This document shows, piece after piece, positions 62,201 through 64,000 of a stretch of DNA of 64,000 nucleotides. Under the pieces are notes generated by a model. The model saw nothing but the letters and a program-made list of their open reading frames with translations, searched no databases and was not told the origin of the DNA. The DNA lies in assembly GCA_947184155.2 (NCBI GenBank), contig CAMXCT020001780.1, positions 503,572-567,571 of the forward strand, read 5' to 3'. Source of the DNA: Cladocopium goreaui. Its lineage: Eukaryota > Sar > Dinophyceae > Suessiales > Symbiodiniaceae. A program made the translations under genes and the position numbers. Within the stretch, counting starts at the first letter, position 1. Each line of letters opens with the position of its first letter.

Positions 62201-64000
62201 CAATATACACATATATATATATATAAAATTTGGTTTAATCCCATGGATGTGGAGAAAACTGTGGATTTAATATGATTTCATTGAATATATGGTTTTACTC
62301 CCTCAACAATTTCCTGTCAATGTTCCCTTCAAGTCTTGGATTACTTCAAAAAAGTGTGGTGATTTGATGGGATTTCATCGACTATAACATCTATAACGGG
62401 ATTTAATCAGGATTGAATCCCATTTATGCGGATAGAATAGGTATCAGCGATTAATTCGTAAGCAGATAGAGGGTTGATTTAATGGTGATGGAATGGGGAT
62501 TTGTTTACTGTAGTCACTATGAATTTAATATATGGGGGGGTATAAGCCGTTTGTTCATTTGGCCCAAATTAATCTCTAGTTCAACGGTTTGGTTTGGAAG
62601 AACTGCAGAAACCCATGGTTCTTATTCTCAAAATCAAGGGGTTGGTTTTAAACTGTTCCTTAAACCTGTTCTGGGATGAATGCACGAATCTTTGTTGGTG
62701 AGTTCACTCAACCATCGTTCCTTAAACCTGCCAGGTGGTGCCCCTGAATGGACAGATGCTCGGCTGATCCCACATGGTGGAAAAGGCGATGTTTCCTTTG
62801 AAGCCTCTAGAAATTCATATGGCCATGGGTCATCATGAAAACCACCAATATGGGTAAAGTCGGTAAAGTAAAGATTGTTCTGTTCATTTTAGGCGATGAA
62901 AATTGAGGTACCAGGGTTTGACCCATCCCCATGTCAAGAGGGCCACAATAGGATTTTTCCTTAGGTAAATCATGTTTATCATCTATAAATGGACCATGGC
63001 TTCCGTGGTTTGAATAACCAGAAGGTATATGGGTTAATTTTTCATAAGGCCCATAAAAGCCCGTTAAATTCCATTCAATCCACGTGTACCTCATTATCTT
63101 CCCATCACTGTTGTAATGGATCATCAAATGCCAGTAAATTCCATGAAATCCATTAAATTCCATTAAAATTTCATTAAAAACTCCATTAAATTCCATGACA
63201 TCCATTAAATTCCATTAAAATTCCATCAAAATTCCATTAAAATTCCATTAAAATCTATGAAATGGATCGTTTTTGAGGTACTATCCGTTGGCATTTTCAA
63301 CGAGCTATGCTCCGATGCCCAACGGCATGGATCCACAGGCGGGGATCTGCCAATCGATTTACCATTTGCCCCACCAAAAGTGAAACTTGTTGGCAGGGAA
63401 TCAACATATGAATGTGTATATTATATATATATACACATATATCATATAACATGTACGATGGATGTTTATACATATGTACATACATACAGACATTTGTATG
63501 CGTGTATATATATGTAGGCATAGACACATGCGTGCATTGATGCAGAATTGCAACTGCAAGTCTCGACATGTTTTAGAAGGATAACCTTGCTAATGTATGG
63601 GCAGCCCTTGAACCACGCCGAAGGAGGAACGGACTTTGGTTGAGCTGGGCCAGTCTCTTGTCGCCGAAAATGTGAGGATCTATGTTTCCACTGGGTCCCT
63701 TACGACCTGCTGATTTCCCGGGGAAACCTTATGTATACATGGGTACTTTAAGAATCTTCTGCCATAAATCGGGATACAAATGTGCCAATCAGCTAAAAGT
63801 TTAATTTTTGCAGGGTACGGTATCTAATTGCCATGTTTCCAAAGGCCCTTCATTTTTTAGTGCGGGAAATGATGATGCCATCCTATGGTGGGCCCTCAGT
63901 TGGGAACGCAGATCCACCTTTGTGGCGATTCCACAATTCAGTGTTGAGGCCCAGCATGGAATCCTTGACCTTCCTTTCAATCACTGGTTGGTGGTTTGGA
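10530..64000 (+). CDS. RIIa-docking, double arginine-kinase-like protein (gene envelope; 3' end beyond window)
   Basis: This entry spans the whole gene; exons are listed separately. The ATG at 10530 ([20 protein letters not shown]) begins a RIIa/DPY-30-like docking segment, followed by phosphagen kinase domain 1 (about 13.3-55.7 kb) and domain 2 (about 58.4 kb onward). Family knowledge: phosphagen kinases reversibly move phosphate between ATP and a guanidino compound and buffer ATP, often in flagella; RIIa-type domains dock proteins onto amphipathic helices of axonemal or AKAP partners. A flagellar role is therefore inferred. Both domains have altered nucleotide-binding arginines, so activity is doubtful. 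The reading frame is spread over at least 18 short exons with GT, GC and possibly GA donors. The intron after 17154 holds the 31.6-kb transposon. Confidence 0.75.
10782..10837 (+). CDS. RIIa docking domain, exon 2
   Basis: After TTTTTTTTCCAG it reads [19 protein letters not shown], the second helix and the K/R-P-x-x-P turn of the RIIa fold (L-L-x-x-K-P-x-x-P). The exact 3' end is uncertain; the frame stays open to a GT at 10861. Confidence 0.7.
11620..11735 (+). CDS. RIIa docking domain, end and acidic linker
   Basis: After GGATCAG it reads [20 protein letters not shown], then [17 protein letters not shown]. The first part completes the RIIa pattern (P-W ... F-M-A-D-F-I-E). The acidic linker then leads toward the kinase domain. 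The 3' border is uncertain. Confidence 0.65.
11778..11881. mobile_element. CTGGTTGGTGG-family element, copy 2
   Basis: It starts CTGGCTGGTGGTTTGGAACC and has the family core (CTTTCCATATACTGGGAATT, CATCCCAACTGACGA, TTTTTCAGAGGGGTTGAAAC). The right end is cut off after ACCAC. It lies directly downstream of the RIIa exon. A core fragment without ends lies at about 11548-11582. Confidence 0.75.
11882..13337. other. Intronic stretch; one weak exon candidate
   Basis: The only candidate is at about 12640-12700, reading [17 protein letters not shown], which could be the linker before the kinase domain. I could not confirm its splice sites. The rest is low-coding DNA. Confidence 0.3.
13338..13440 (+). 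CDS. Arginine kinase domain 1, N-terminal exon
   Basis: After ATCTCAG it reads [20 protein letters not shown], then [15 protein letters not shown]. The S-K-H-N-S-x-M-A-x-x-L-T start followed by a helix matches the N-lobe of phosphagen kinases. It ends GATG|GAACG, apparently a GA donor. Joining to 15249 gives the in-frame [12 protein letters not shown]. Confidence 0.75.
14640..15190. repeat. AT-rich degenerate ATCATAT/CCAT repeat region
   Basis: It is an intron segment dominated by loosely repeated CATGATCATATACCAT and TTATCATATAACCAT-like words. No coding or inverted-end structure was recognised. Confidence 0.45.
15249..15341 (+). CDS. Arginine kinase domain 1, GVDNPGHP exon
   Basis: It reads [20 protein letters not shown], then [18 protein letters not shown] matches the GVDNPGHP guanidino-specificity-side motif of arginine kinases. 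It ends GCCTATGCAG|GCGG, a GC donor, and joins in frame to 16265 to give [12 protein letters not shown]. Confidence 0.85.
16265..16331 (+). CDS. Arginine kinase domain 1, GDxESYEVF exon
   Basis: After GATCCAG it reads [20 protein letters not shown] then RPG. This is the AGDEESYEVFKDLFDPVI signature of phosphagen kinases and the strongest single match in the host gene. It probably ends at a GC donor. Confidence 0.9.
16677..16830 (+). CDS. Arginine kinase domain 1, exon with altered RxR motif
   Basis: It reads [20 protein letters not shown], then [16 protein letters not shown]. It aligns with the family stretch DLD-x-SKI ... YVLSSRVRTGRNIxG, but the R-x-R pair that binds ATP phosphates in known arginine kinases is S-x-E here. 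It ends GTGACAG|GC, a GC donor, in frame with the next exon (VTG|FKMP). Confidence 0.8.
17025..17154 (+). CDS. Arginine kinase domain 1, ERRxVE exon
   Basis: It reads [20 protein letters not shown], then [18 protein letters not shown]. It matches the GFxLPPxCSRAERREVE ... GxYxPLxxM block of the family. It is the last kinase exon before the giant transposon; the next recognised one is at 49697. Confidence 0.85.
17192..17290. mobile_element. CTGGTTGGTGG-family element, copy 3
   Basis: It is a near-complete copy, CTGGTTGGTGGTTTGGAACA ... TTTTTCAGAGGGGTTGAAAC-CACCAACCA. It begins 37 bases after the kinase exon and 250 bases before the giant element. Confidence 0.8.
17542..17615 (+). repeat. Left terminal and subterminal repeat of the giant element
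   Basis: It contains CTGAC at the tip, GTTAGAATG at 17556-17564, TGGCGTTCCA at 17571-17580 and an inverted partial nonamer (GTTCTAAC) at 17607-17614. The same components appear, inverted as a whole, at the right end. Confidence 0.8.
17760..18400. repeat. Microsatellite-rich leader of the element
   Basis: ATGT, TGCA and (TA)n words fill this stretch (for example 18180-18245). No exon is supported before 18571. Open frames here reflect stop-poor repeats. Confidence 0.6.
18571..23063 (+). CDS. OTU-type cysteine protease gene of the giant element (multi-exon)
   Basis: Approximate exons are 18571-18829, 19095-19268, 19449-19578, 19846-20044, 20504-20955, 21357-21712, 21950-22070, 22332-22722 and 22900-23063. 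The ATG at 18571 ([20 protein letters not shown]) starts a disordered Pro/Thr/Ser N-terminus. Exon 2 reads [20 protein letters not shown]. The OTU hallmark [12 protein letters not shown] is in exon 6, with candidate nucleophile Cys at 21642-21644, and F-G-H-Y-D-L-L-V with candidate catalytic His (22603-22605) is in exon 8. OTU enzymes normally remove ubiquitin-like modifiers. Exon 1 joins exon 2 in frame (FK|IQCDL); some other joins are unresolved. Confidence 0.65.
21357..21712 (+). CDS. OTU domain exon with catalytic Cys
   Basis: It carries [16 protein letters not shown], a Trp/Arg-rich helix, then [20 protein letters not shown]. The D-G-x-C-x-x-R spacing fits the OTU active-site block (D-G-N-C-L-F-R in classical members). 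Downstream introns are (TA)n-rich. Confidence 0.65.
22332..22722 (+). CDS. OTU domain exon with catalytic His
   Basis: It starts after CACATTGAG and reads [20 protein letters not shown] ... [25 protein letters not shown] follows a hydrophobic strand, as does the His of OTU proteases. An upstream TGA in the same frame fixes the exon start after 22330. Confidence 0.6.
23404..23494 (+). CDS. Repeated putative exon, first of nine copies
   Basis: The best frame is [20 protein letters not shown] then [10 protein letters not shown], bounded by GCCATCCAG and CCACAG|GC. Copies differ by a few substitutions that keep the frame (SIRGGG, SIRRGG, SIWRGG variants). If all are spliced in, the OTU gene or a following gene would carry repeated Gly/Asp/Glu modules. 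The 91-nt length is not a multiple of three, so inclusion of every copy in one frame is not assured. Confidence 0.4.
27184..27776. repeat. GATGAGGCC/GATGGAGCC minisatellite
   Basis: There are about 590 bases of 9-bp-related words (GATGAGGCC, GATGGAGCC, GCTGGAGCC). Because the unit is a multiple of three and lacks stops on either strand, several frames stay open over the whole length (Arg-Pro-Met-Glu type on +, Ala/Ser/His/Arg type on -). I regard none as a gene. Confidence 0.9.
28040..28328. repeat. (CTAT)n microsatellite
   Basis: It is a long, interrupted tetranucleotide tract with CTAT, TTAT and CGAT variants, followed by a (CG)n run near 28397-28411. Confidence 0.9.
29703..29850. repeat. 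(TTCACATG)n then (CATA)n/(CAGACATA)n
   Basis: There are about nine perfect TTCACATG octamers at 29703-29774, then CATA repeats and CAGACATA repeats. They follow directly on the truncated end of the nine-copy array. Confidence 0.9.
30166..30567 (+). CDS. Small membrane-anchored protein with Cys/His tail
   Basis: This intronless 133-aa ORF starts [20 protein letters not shown] (signal-peptide-like), followed by a hydrophobic segment [20 protein letters not shown] (residues ~45-65, probable membrane span). The soluble C-terminus ends with [20 protein letters not shown] and CRMTPCATC. The H-x(4)-C-x-x-L ... C-x(4)-C-x-x-C arrangement could bind a metal. It is the only clearly uninterrupted gene in the element. 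The role is unknown; it might serve at membranes during transfer or be captured cargo. Confidence 0.6.
   Translation: MAQTTFFTVLLLMMVCASPAASTLSPEMESVPGSFAFELVLLLIIILLGSTCCLLMKKDGGPGTCSFQKAIKVADAGVQCNLDQGRQFDFTPPPPTTIYVTTHGGRWHERQDCRHLKSAGKVCRMTPCATCSA
31039..31515 (+). CDS. Unrecognised protein, first exon or complete 158-aa ORF
   Basis: ATG at 31039 ([20 protein letters not shown]) opens a disordered N-terminus with a TPPRKRCG basic patch, possibly nuclear targeting. The frame runs to a TGA at 31513-31515. A second frame from 31290 is also open but has poorer codon usage. Further exons may follow at 31741-31920 ([20 protein letters not shown]) and 32015-32130. Confidence 0.45.
   Translation: MASDSPDSQRTLALGEEPPSTPPRKRCGTALDVNQSTVKVAKVTHLSVEPDNTNQKTIPSEVANSEVLSKMRRTIRFKRGPFVSWPRSLQSKKSPGKLKKLVTSFYLDWIEERDWNSTFSVPSLHFKENVTSVLLVKGWTRTSIPSAKVEIWEEVLES
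31741..31920 (+). CDS. Candidate exon, basic helical
   Basis: The frame reads [20 protein letters not shown] then [20 protein letters not shown], ending near TATGTGC. Strong charge and no low-complexity make it a likely exon. Its gene and function are unknown. Confidence 0.4.
32351..32641 (+). CDS. Candidate exon with polylysine and Pro-rich segments
   Basis: It starts [20 protein letters not shown], continues [20 protein letters not shown], and ends with a [13 protein letters not shown] tail. The lysine run suggests nuclear or nucleic-acid interaction. It ends near a GT at 32640. It probably belongs to the disordered protein whose repeated exons follow. Confidence 0.45.
32908..35275 (+). 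repeat. Five-copy 491-bp exon-bearing tandem array
   Basis: CTTGCAGGACACATCTGAAG recurs at about 490-492-bp spacing (near 32913, 33403, 33893, 34384 and 34875). The first four copies are almost identical and the fifth diverges after about 35000. Each unit has one GTTAGAATG and a block reading [20 protein letters not shown] then [10 protein letters not shown] before a stop, a plausible Pro/Gln/Glu-rich exon. The very low divergence means recent amplification or homogenisation. Confidence 0.9.
35812..35899 (+). CDS. Candidate exon, hydrophobic/acidic
   Basis: Between TCTGCAG and a GT donor (GGG|TGAGT region) it reads [20 protein letters not shown] then [10 protein letters not shown] following short candidate at 36058-36100 reads [13 protein letters not shown], a coiled-coil-like helix. 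Both may lead into the exon at 36189. Confidence 0.4.
36189..36722 (+). CDS. Disordered Gln/Ser/Arg-rich protein, terminal exon or 177-aa ORF
   Basis: It starts [20 protein letters not shown] and contains [20 protein letters not shown], repeated SRPSQPSQ words and an acidic end ([12 protein letters not shown]), stopping at TGA 36720-36722. Low hydrophobicity and compositional bias predict intrinsic disorder, as in RNA-binding or condensate-forming proteins. It could be the C-terminus of a long gene that includes the 491-bp array exons. Confidence 0.5.
   Translation: MHPRRVDPVESPYGRAAKLAKRPVTPERNESKTPKAAQAGGSQSSGQRQMSQQQHHGSWKQSLKHDRPEEKKNYQSERNLQKGLKGNYQDFHPSKGIRDWSYRWEPWSYNRRSPSQSSRPSQPSQLSGDDGWQEKGLEKLSYHQPGVNPIQVDSSDDEAWGRWTCNGKSDSFKQRDT
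36969..37803 (+). repeat. Two-copy 579-bp direct repeat with putative exon
   Basis: GGGCTGCTGCAGTTTTCCAG occurs at 36971 and 37550. Both copies carry GTTAGAATG (37015, 37594) and, after TTTTTTGCCAG, a block reading [17 protein letters not shown] or [17 protein letters not shown]. Protein-changing but frame-preserving differences between the copies favour an exon. Confidence 0.85.
38350..38823 (+). CDS. ASCH/PUA-like domain exon
   Basis: [20 protein letters not shown] precedes [26 protein letters not shown], a region with H-R-T at the centre, [13 protein letters not shown], and [15 protein letters not shown]-x-x-E-x-R ... G-D-x-I-L-L ... Y-x-W-x-L is the general pattern of ASCH/EVE folds, which bind RNA or modified bases. 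It may instead be a separate protein if the splice to 39078 is wrong. Confidence 0.6.
38350..42138 (+). CDS. ASCH-like domain plus cytosine-5 DNA methyltransferase
   Basis: Exons are about 38350-38823, 39078-39893, 40132-~40545, 40832-~40932, 41088-~41182 and 41326-42138. The first exon is ASCH/PUA-like (K-x-Y-E-I-R ... G-D-K-I-L-L-V). It joins exon 2 in frame through a GT donor and CCCCCAG acceptor (AK|TSFQDS); exon 2 joins exon 3 the same way (QE|LGLKS). C5-MTase motifs run in order: I GTTCSGCD (39799-39822), [10 protein letters not shown] (40351-40376), VI YENVRG (40864-40882), [32 protein letters not shown] (near 41795). The C-terminus is Lys/Arg-rich, then TAG/TGA-bounded. It should methylate cytosine in DNA using SAM. 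It is the only known enzyme class here with a full motif set. Confidence 0.8.
42310..42640. repeat. Segmental duplicate A with inverted nonamer and (CATA)n
   Basis: GCAAGCGCACAGATCAACTC begins a segment almost identical to 45054-45290. It contains CATTCTAAC (inverted nonamer), the run GTGCATGCAAAGATATGTGC and a long (CATA)n array. It lies between the methyltransferase and the DDE gene. Confidence 0.9.
42757..43657 (+). CDS. N-terminal exons of the DDE gene
   Basis: Exon 1 reads [20 protein letters not shown] ... [20 protein letters not shown] and contains C-x-x-C-P and basic patches, possibly a DNA-binding head. It ends at a GT donor in phase 0. Exon 2 ([20 protein letters not shown]) is helical and acidic. 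The ATG at 42757 lies next to an acceptor-like TTCAG, so an upstream exon is possible. Confidence 0.5.
42757..47862 (+). CDS. Putative DDE-type transposase, multi-exon (~1000 aa)
   Basis: Exons are 42757-43056, 43393-43657, ~43956-44504, 44734-~44990, 45382-45613, 45924-46029, 46377-46473 and 46708-47862. Most joins after 44990 keep frame (WLG|LNDARA; ESR|SGRLVW; PQL|LAVSTL), as does LENA|AERIHL. Candidate catalytic acids are Asp in [13 protein letters not shown] (44137-44139), Asp in [11 protein letters not shown] (44892-44894) and Asp in [14 protein letters not shown] (45472-45474). The order N-F-D-Q-T, L-x-D-x-x-x-x-H, Q-P-x-D-x-x-x-N resembles DDE_1/pogo-type transposases. The last exon adds an acidic region and [21 protein letters not shown]1-D2 spacing is long for pogo, so the exact superfamily is uncertain. 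Confidence 0.6.
43215..43332. repeat. (ATGT)n microsatellite in the DDE gene intron
   Basis: A long near-perfect GTAT/ATGT tetranucleotide array interrupts the gene between its first two exons. Reading frames across it on both strands are artefacts. Confidence 0.9.
43956..44504 (+). CDS. DDE gene exon with first catalytic Asp
   Basis: The frame reads [20 protein letters not shown] ... [42 protein letters not shown]-x-N-F-D-Q-T after a K/R-I-x-x-x-x-I helix is the usual start of the DDE core. The exon start is uncertain because the phase with the previous exon is unresolved. Confidence 0.6.
44734..44990 (+). CDS. DDE gene exon with second catalytic Asp
   Basis: After GTTAGAATGCCTGCAG it reads [20 protein letters not shown] ... 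[21 protein letters not shown] hydrophobic strand ending in D, then four residues and H, matches the second catalytic block. The GTTAGAATG nonamer ends only 7 bases before this exon. Confidence 0.6.
45054..45295. repeat. Segmental duplicate B
   Basis: It is a direct copy of 42310-42640 at an offset of 2744 bases, with an inverted nonamer at 45083 and (CATA)n. It lies in the intron before the exon carrying the third catalytic acid. Confidence 0.9.
45382..45613 (+). CDS. DDE gene exon with third catalytic acid
   Basis: It reads [20 protein letters not shown], then [20 protein letters not shown] and [15 protein letters not shown]-x-x-x-N corresponds to the Q-P-L-D-x-x-x-N end block of DDE_1-type enzymes. 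It ends at a GT donor in phase 1, in frame with 45924. Confidence 0.55.
46708..47862 (+). CDS. C-terminal exon of the DDE gene
   Basis: About 385 codons run from [20 protein letters not shown] to IAKL and TGA (47860-47862). It contains a Trp-rich helix ([20 protein letters not shown]), a long Asp/Glu tract ([14 protein letters not shown]) and [20 protein letters not shown] before [19 protein letters not shown], which resembles a beta-beta-beta-helix AP2-like module. Read alone from the ATG at 46741 it would be a 373-aa protein, but the frame continues in phase from the preceding exon. Confidence 0.6.
   Translation, partial: LAVSTLGNLKAMKECMQRQRYAFQTLLTLVDTSSADVSLEEGESEQLDALRNVPMEEEKLMTWVVQDGEDTSTRQPLPPWLCRPVEKHVTWWAQENQKWQQKIDTRGKAGKMLPPAAQQKYDHFVKEKSAVHMLFCRKTRKQVVKLQSHAELRKREKDLFSIQILMSGDSSKLALKGASGESKRLVLLQCEAVSEESVPDGLAGGVADAAVAALASDDIADDQDDQDDECEEQQGVHEIDEADLQEQEHMEMVEADEASDAEEILYYSSEEETVKKCATHFSRVKTFNHREEWRALEARGGTDIPPGALLGYHATSRTWQGYWEGKSIGLTRTHGGRTNRTAGEALLQVIQGLVERHCNQHPRDKIWAAQQTKLQKISLTIAKL
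47860..48365 (+). repeat. Two-copy direct repeat at the 3' end of the DDE gene
   Basis: TGAATCCCCTGGTGTACAGA begins copies at 47860 and 48146; each ends CAACTGGGGAAGGGAAAA. Both contain CTTTCCCGCGGAGGATCGAA and a (TA)n tract; the second is about 60 bases shorter. The first copy starts exactly on the stop codon of the DDE gene. Confidence 0.85.
48366..49167. repeat. Right subterminal region and terminal repeat of the giant element
   Basis: No supported exon. Forward nonamers are at 48501, 48795, 48980 and 49014, then inverted ones at 49076 (partial), 49102 and 49145. TTTTGGCGTTCCA is at about 49124-49136, and GTCAG ends at 49167. Nonamers converge on this end in the same way as on the left end. 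Confidence 0.75.
49172..49696. other. Intron resumed after the giant element
   Basis: Ordinary host-gene intron composition without (TA)n tracts. Between 49214 and 49400 there may be an exon ([17 protein letters not shown]-like frame) but no kinase motif supports it. Confidence 0.35.
49697..49787 (+). CDS. Arginine kinase domain 1, WPDARG exon
   Basis: After GCCAAG it reads [20 protein letters not shown] then [12 protein letters not shown]. It matches the family block F-L-x-x-x-P ... A-G-x-x-R-D-W-P-x-x-R-G-I-F. It continues the domain interrupted by the giant element after 17154. Confidence 0.85.
50441..50514 (+). CDS. Arginine kinase domain 1, WVNEEDH exon
   Basis: It reads [20 protein letters not shown] then QEG. 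W-V-N-E-E-D-H is a hallmark of phosphagen kinases, including the acidic residue that positions the guanidino substrate, and it is intact here. It ends GGAGG|GCTG, a GC donor. Confidence 0.9.
50600..51350. repeat. GATG, TTTGTATT and GATACATA low-complexity intron
   Basis: GATG-type repeats (50605-50690), then TTTGTATTTT-like words (50890-51260) and GATACATA (51325-51350). No coding content is supported. Confidence 0.7.
51482..51593. mobile_element. TACCCTCT-family inverted-repeat element, second copy
   Basis: TACCCTCTGGTAAACATA at the left pairs with TATGTAAAAGTTTACCAGAG-GGTA at the right. The core shares GGCCAT words with the copy at 3995-4100. It lies in a kinase-gene intron. Confidence 0.65.
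51844..51923 (+). CDS. Arginine kinase domain 1, helix after the EEDH block
   Basis: After AACCCAG it reads [20 protein letters not shown] then TVADGER. It matches G-G-x-L-x-x-x-Y-x-R-L-x-x-A-x-x-x-I of the family. It ends at a GT donor. Confidence 0.75.
53073..53663 (+). CDS. Unrecognised 196-aa ORF nested in a kinase-gene intron
   Basis: The frame is open for 591 bases and well composed from about 53130: [40 protein letters not shown], then [20 protein letters not shown]. It shows no phosphagen-kinase similarity. It could be an intron-nested gene, a TE fragment or an exon of an overlapping gene. A start inside the frame is not certain. Confidence 0.45.
   Translation: MHWRRFLCSEILVCLAEYFKDRTRSGKGEALCSQQVNLRFSLDLFVTEQVHPATYWWHLASEMPIESFEAMVRAISDTGGIDVPAEFSYMGSDPLQVRQEMIRELSKETTGHAQCEVLRLAILVNLVGPKKVSNTLGDKQAKFGVHLVQAVGQAPRDSKRCQMRAAASSLLNAVAAAFPELGLMLLSTNSGKPCTS
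53959..54010. mobile_element. CTGGTTGGTGG-family element, internally deleted copy
   Basis: TTGGTTGGTGGTTTGGAACA is followed after about 10 bases by GGTAGGTATACCACCAATTA. Both ends are present but the ~60-bp core is missing. It lies about 45 bases upstream of the next kinase exon. Confidence 0.7.
54054..54140 (+). CDS. Arginine kinase domain 1, CPTNLGT-block exon with altered residues
   Basis: After AACTGAG it reads [20 protein letters not shown] then TLRIPRLA. It aligns with L-G-Y-L-T-S-C-P-T-N-L-G-T-G-L-R-A-S-V, but the active-site Cys is Asp and the following T-N is S-R. Confidence 0.8.
54182..54282. repeat. Perfect 24-bp inverted repeat with 53-bp loop
   Basis: CTTACTGGTGCTTAGCAGGG-AATG at 54182-54205 is exactly complementary to 54259-54282. 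Further imperfect pairing (GGAATGATxx with xxATCATCCC) extends inward. It could be a hairpin-type small transposable element. It starts about 40 bases after a kinase exon. Confidence 0.85.
54588..54851 (+). CDS. Weak exon candidate in kinase-gene intron
   Basis: The frame [20 protein letters not shown] then [16 protein letters not shown] looks more coding than its neighbours but has no kinase similarity or proven splice sites. It may be a nested gene fragment. Confidence 0.25.
   Translation: MGGQEISFSGNQATHCLAQDGRAKTWISTYQRQVDVVSLCQSLNLDSGLPGRSLWDGRPLGLLEVDLHTPDWCLELFCTKRHMWSPL
55385..55445 (+). CDS. Arginine kinase domain 1, DISN/GLTE exon
   Basis: It reads [18 protein letters not shown], corresponding to the x-D-I-S-N-x-x-R-x-G-x-T-E block. 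The D-I-S-N-K-x-R-L-G core is divergent. It ends before GAG|GTGCC. Confidence 0.6.
55598..55682 (+). CDS. Arginine kinase domain 1, C-terminal helix exon
   Basis: After ATTTCAG it reads [20 protein letters not shown] then LEKGPS. It matches the last helix of phosphagen kinases (V-x-x-M-x-x-G-I-x-x-L-I-x-x-E-x-x-L-E-x-G) and closes domain 1. Confidence 0.7.
56571..56670. mobile_element. CTGGTTGGTGG-family element with ATTAT flanks
   Basis: CTGGTTGGTGGTTTCAAGCA ... ACTACCAACCAG, 100 bp. It is flanked on both sides by ATTAT, a candidate target-site duplication. The core retains CTTCCATAATATATGGGATA and TTTTTCAAGA. Confidence 0.75.
56812..56900 (+). CDS. Candidate linker/N-terminal exon of kinase domain 2
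   Basis: After CACGCGAG it reads [20 protein letters not shown] then [10 protein letters not shown]-rich and Pro/acidic; plausible as the segment leading into domain 2, but without a diagnostic motif. Confidence 0.4.
57136..57378 (+). CDS. Weak 80-aa ORF in the inter-domain region
   Basis: The frame [20 protein letters not shown] continues with an acidic segment to TAA. A second frame over the same DNA is Arg/Asp-rich. Neither has clear splice support. Retained as a low-confidence candidate only. Confidence 0.2.
   Translation: MKRMTVAINVAQLEILSVILTIAASPGVNPLSSESEADPGVPFDQQSSDPEEMQENIGKFPDARPWAMLTSRPELQLDTK
58282..58377. mobile_element. CTGGTTGGTGG-family element with TCAT flanks
   Basis: Complete 96-bp copy, CTGGTTGGTGGTTTGGAAAA ... 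GAAACCACCAACCAG. TCAT stands on both sides. It ends 43 bases before the next candidate exon. Confidence 0.8.
58421..58500 (+). CDS. Arginine kinase domain 2, N-terminal exon
   Basis: After TTAAACAG it reads [20 protein letters not shown] then ATHRSLS. It is comparable to the A-x-x-L-T-x-E-L-Y-x-x-L start of the kinase N-lobe. Similarity is modest; position upstream of the AGDEE exon supports it. Confidence 0.5.
59735..59815 (+). CDS. Arginine kinase domain 2, PGVD exon
   Basis: After AACGTCAG the frame reads [20 protein letters not shown] then PVTGAPLG. L-x-x-C-I/L-x-P-G-V-D matches the G-V-D-N-P-G-H region (the P-G-H itself is lost). A different frame is longer but has no family match. Confidence 0.5.
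60250..60398 (+). CDS. Arginine kinase domain 2, VAGDEE exon
   Basis: It reads [20 protein letters not shown], then [18 protein letters not shown]. This is the G-x-V-A-G-D-E-E-S-Y-E-x-F-K-x-L-F-D-P-V-I-x-x-x-H signature and proves a second kinase domain in tandem. Confidence 0.85.
61262..61333 (+). CDS. Arginine kinase domain 2, altered RxR exon
   Basis: It reads [20 protein letters not shown] then GA. It aligns with V-L-S-S-R-V-R-T-G-R-N-L-x-G; the R-x-R pair is K-V-E here. GCCAG|GTACC is a GT donor, and joining to 61952 gives [12 protein letters not shown] in frame. Confidence 0.7.
61952..62038 (+). CDS. Arginine kinase domain 2, ERRxVE exon
   Basis: It reads [20 protein letters not shown] then MHNQEALLG, the exact counterpart of the domain 1 exon at 17025 ([14 protein letters not shown]). 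A further piece at about 62735-62765 ([10 protein letters not shown]) may match the following P-L-x-x-M block. Confidence 0.85.
63060..63257. repeat. Degenerate CCATTAAAATT minisatellite
   Basis: ATTAAATTCCATTAAAATT and variants are repeated through an intron of the kinase gene. There is no coding content. Confidence 0.8.
63984..64000. mobile_element. CTGGTTGGTGG-family element, cut by window end
   Basis: CTGGTTGGTGGTTTGGA at the very end of the window is the intact left end of another copy. Confidence 0.7.

Noticed and set aside
1-64000. Bacterial-style features (ribosome binding sites, operons, CRISPR, rho-independent terminators)
   Set aside because: Gene structure is clearly eukaryotic with spliced exons; the regular arrays contain exons and variable TA tracts, not spacers.

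Overview
The window looks like nuclear DNA of a dinoflagellate, probably a Symbiodiniaceae-type genome. The evidence is very short exons in very long introns, repeated AG|GC and some AG|GA splice donors beside GT, many small inverted-repeat elements inside introns, and a large mobile element carrying a cytosine-5 DNA methyltransferase. All supported genes are on the + strand. Exon borders were read by eye from frame, splice dinucleotides and family similarity, so most are approximate. I see no tRNA, rRNA, CRISPR array, spliced-leader copy or recognisable promoter.

Region 1 (1-10163). An unrecognised gene fragment (1 to about 2500) is followed by a second unrecognised gene with short exons from 3555, whose likely last exon ends at a TGA at 10161-10163. 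Its introns hold a small inverted-repeat element (3995-4100) and an island of GCGTAAG heptamers around a 51-codon ORF (7158-8040).

Region 2 (10530 to past 64000). This is one very long gene encoding an RIIa/DPY-30-like docking domain (about 10.5-11.7 kb) followed by two tandem phosphagen (arginine) kinase domains. Domain 1 has exons at 13.3, 15.2, 16.3, 16.7, 17.0, 49.7, 50.4, 51.8, 54.05, 55.4 and 55.6 kb. Domain 2 has exons from about 58.4 kb and runs off the window. Both domains lack the usual R-x-R arginines, and domain 1 also appears to lack the active-site cysteine. A family of roughly 100-bp elements with CTGGTTGGTGG ends is scattered through the introns.

Region 3 (17542-49167). An intron of kinase domain 1 is interrupted by what I read as one giant DNA transposon of about 31.6 kb. 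It has matching inverted ends (5'-CTGAC...GTCAG-3', with AAAGTTAGAATG inside each end) and is flanked on both sides by TATA. Inside are, in order: a multi-exon OTU-type cysteine protease gene; a nine-copy array of 0.52-0.57 kb units; a small membrane-anchored protein; disordered-protein exons with a five-copy 491-bp array; a probable ASCH-C5-methyltransferase fusion; and a long multi-exon gene with D-D-D signatures of a DDE transposase, the likely mobiliser. The nonamer GTTAGAATG recurs more than 30 times inside the element and I found none outside it. (TA)n-rich microsatellites fill its introns. A further 1.7-kb insertion sits inside the nine-copy array.

How the parts may work together (inference): the DDE protein would act on the ends, and perhaps on the dispersed nonamer. 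The ASCH domain and methyltransferase could read and write DNA modification on the element, and the OTU protease could counter host ubiquitin-based control. The combination matches no element class I can name with confidence.
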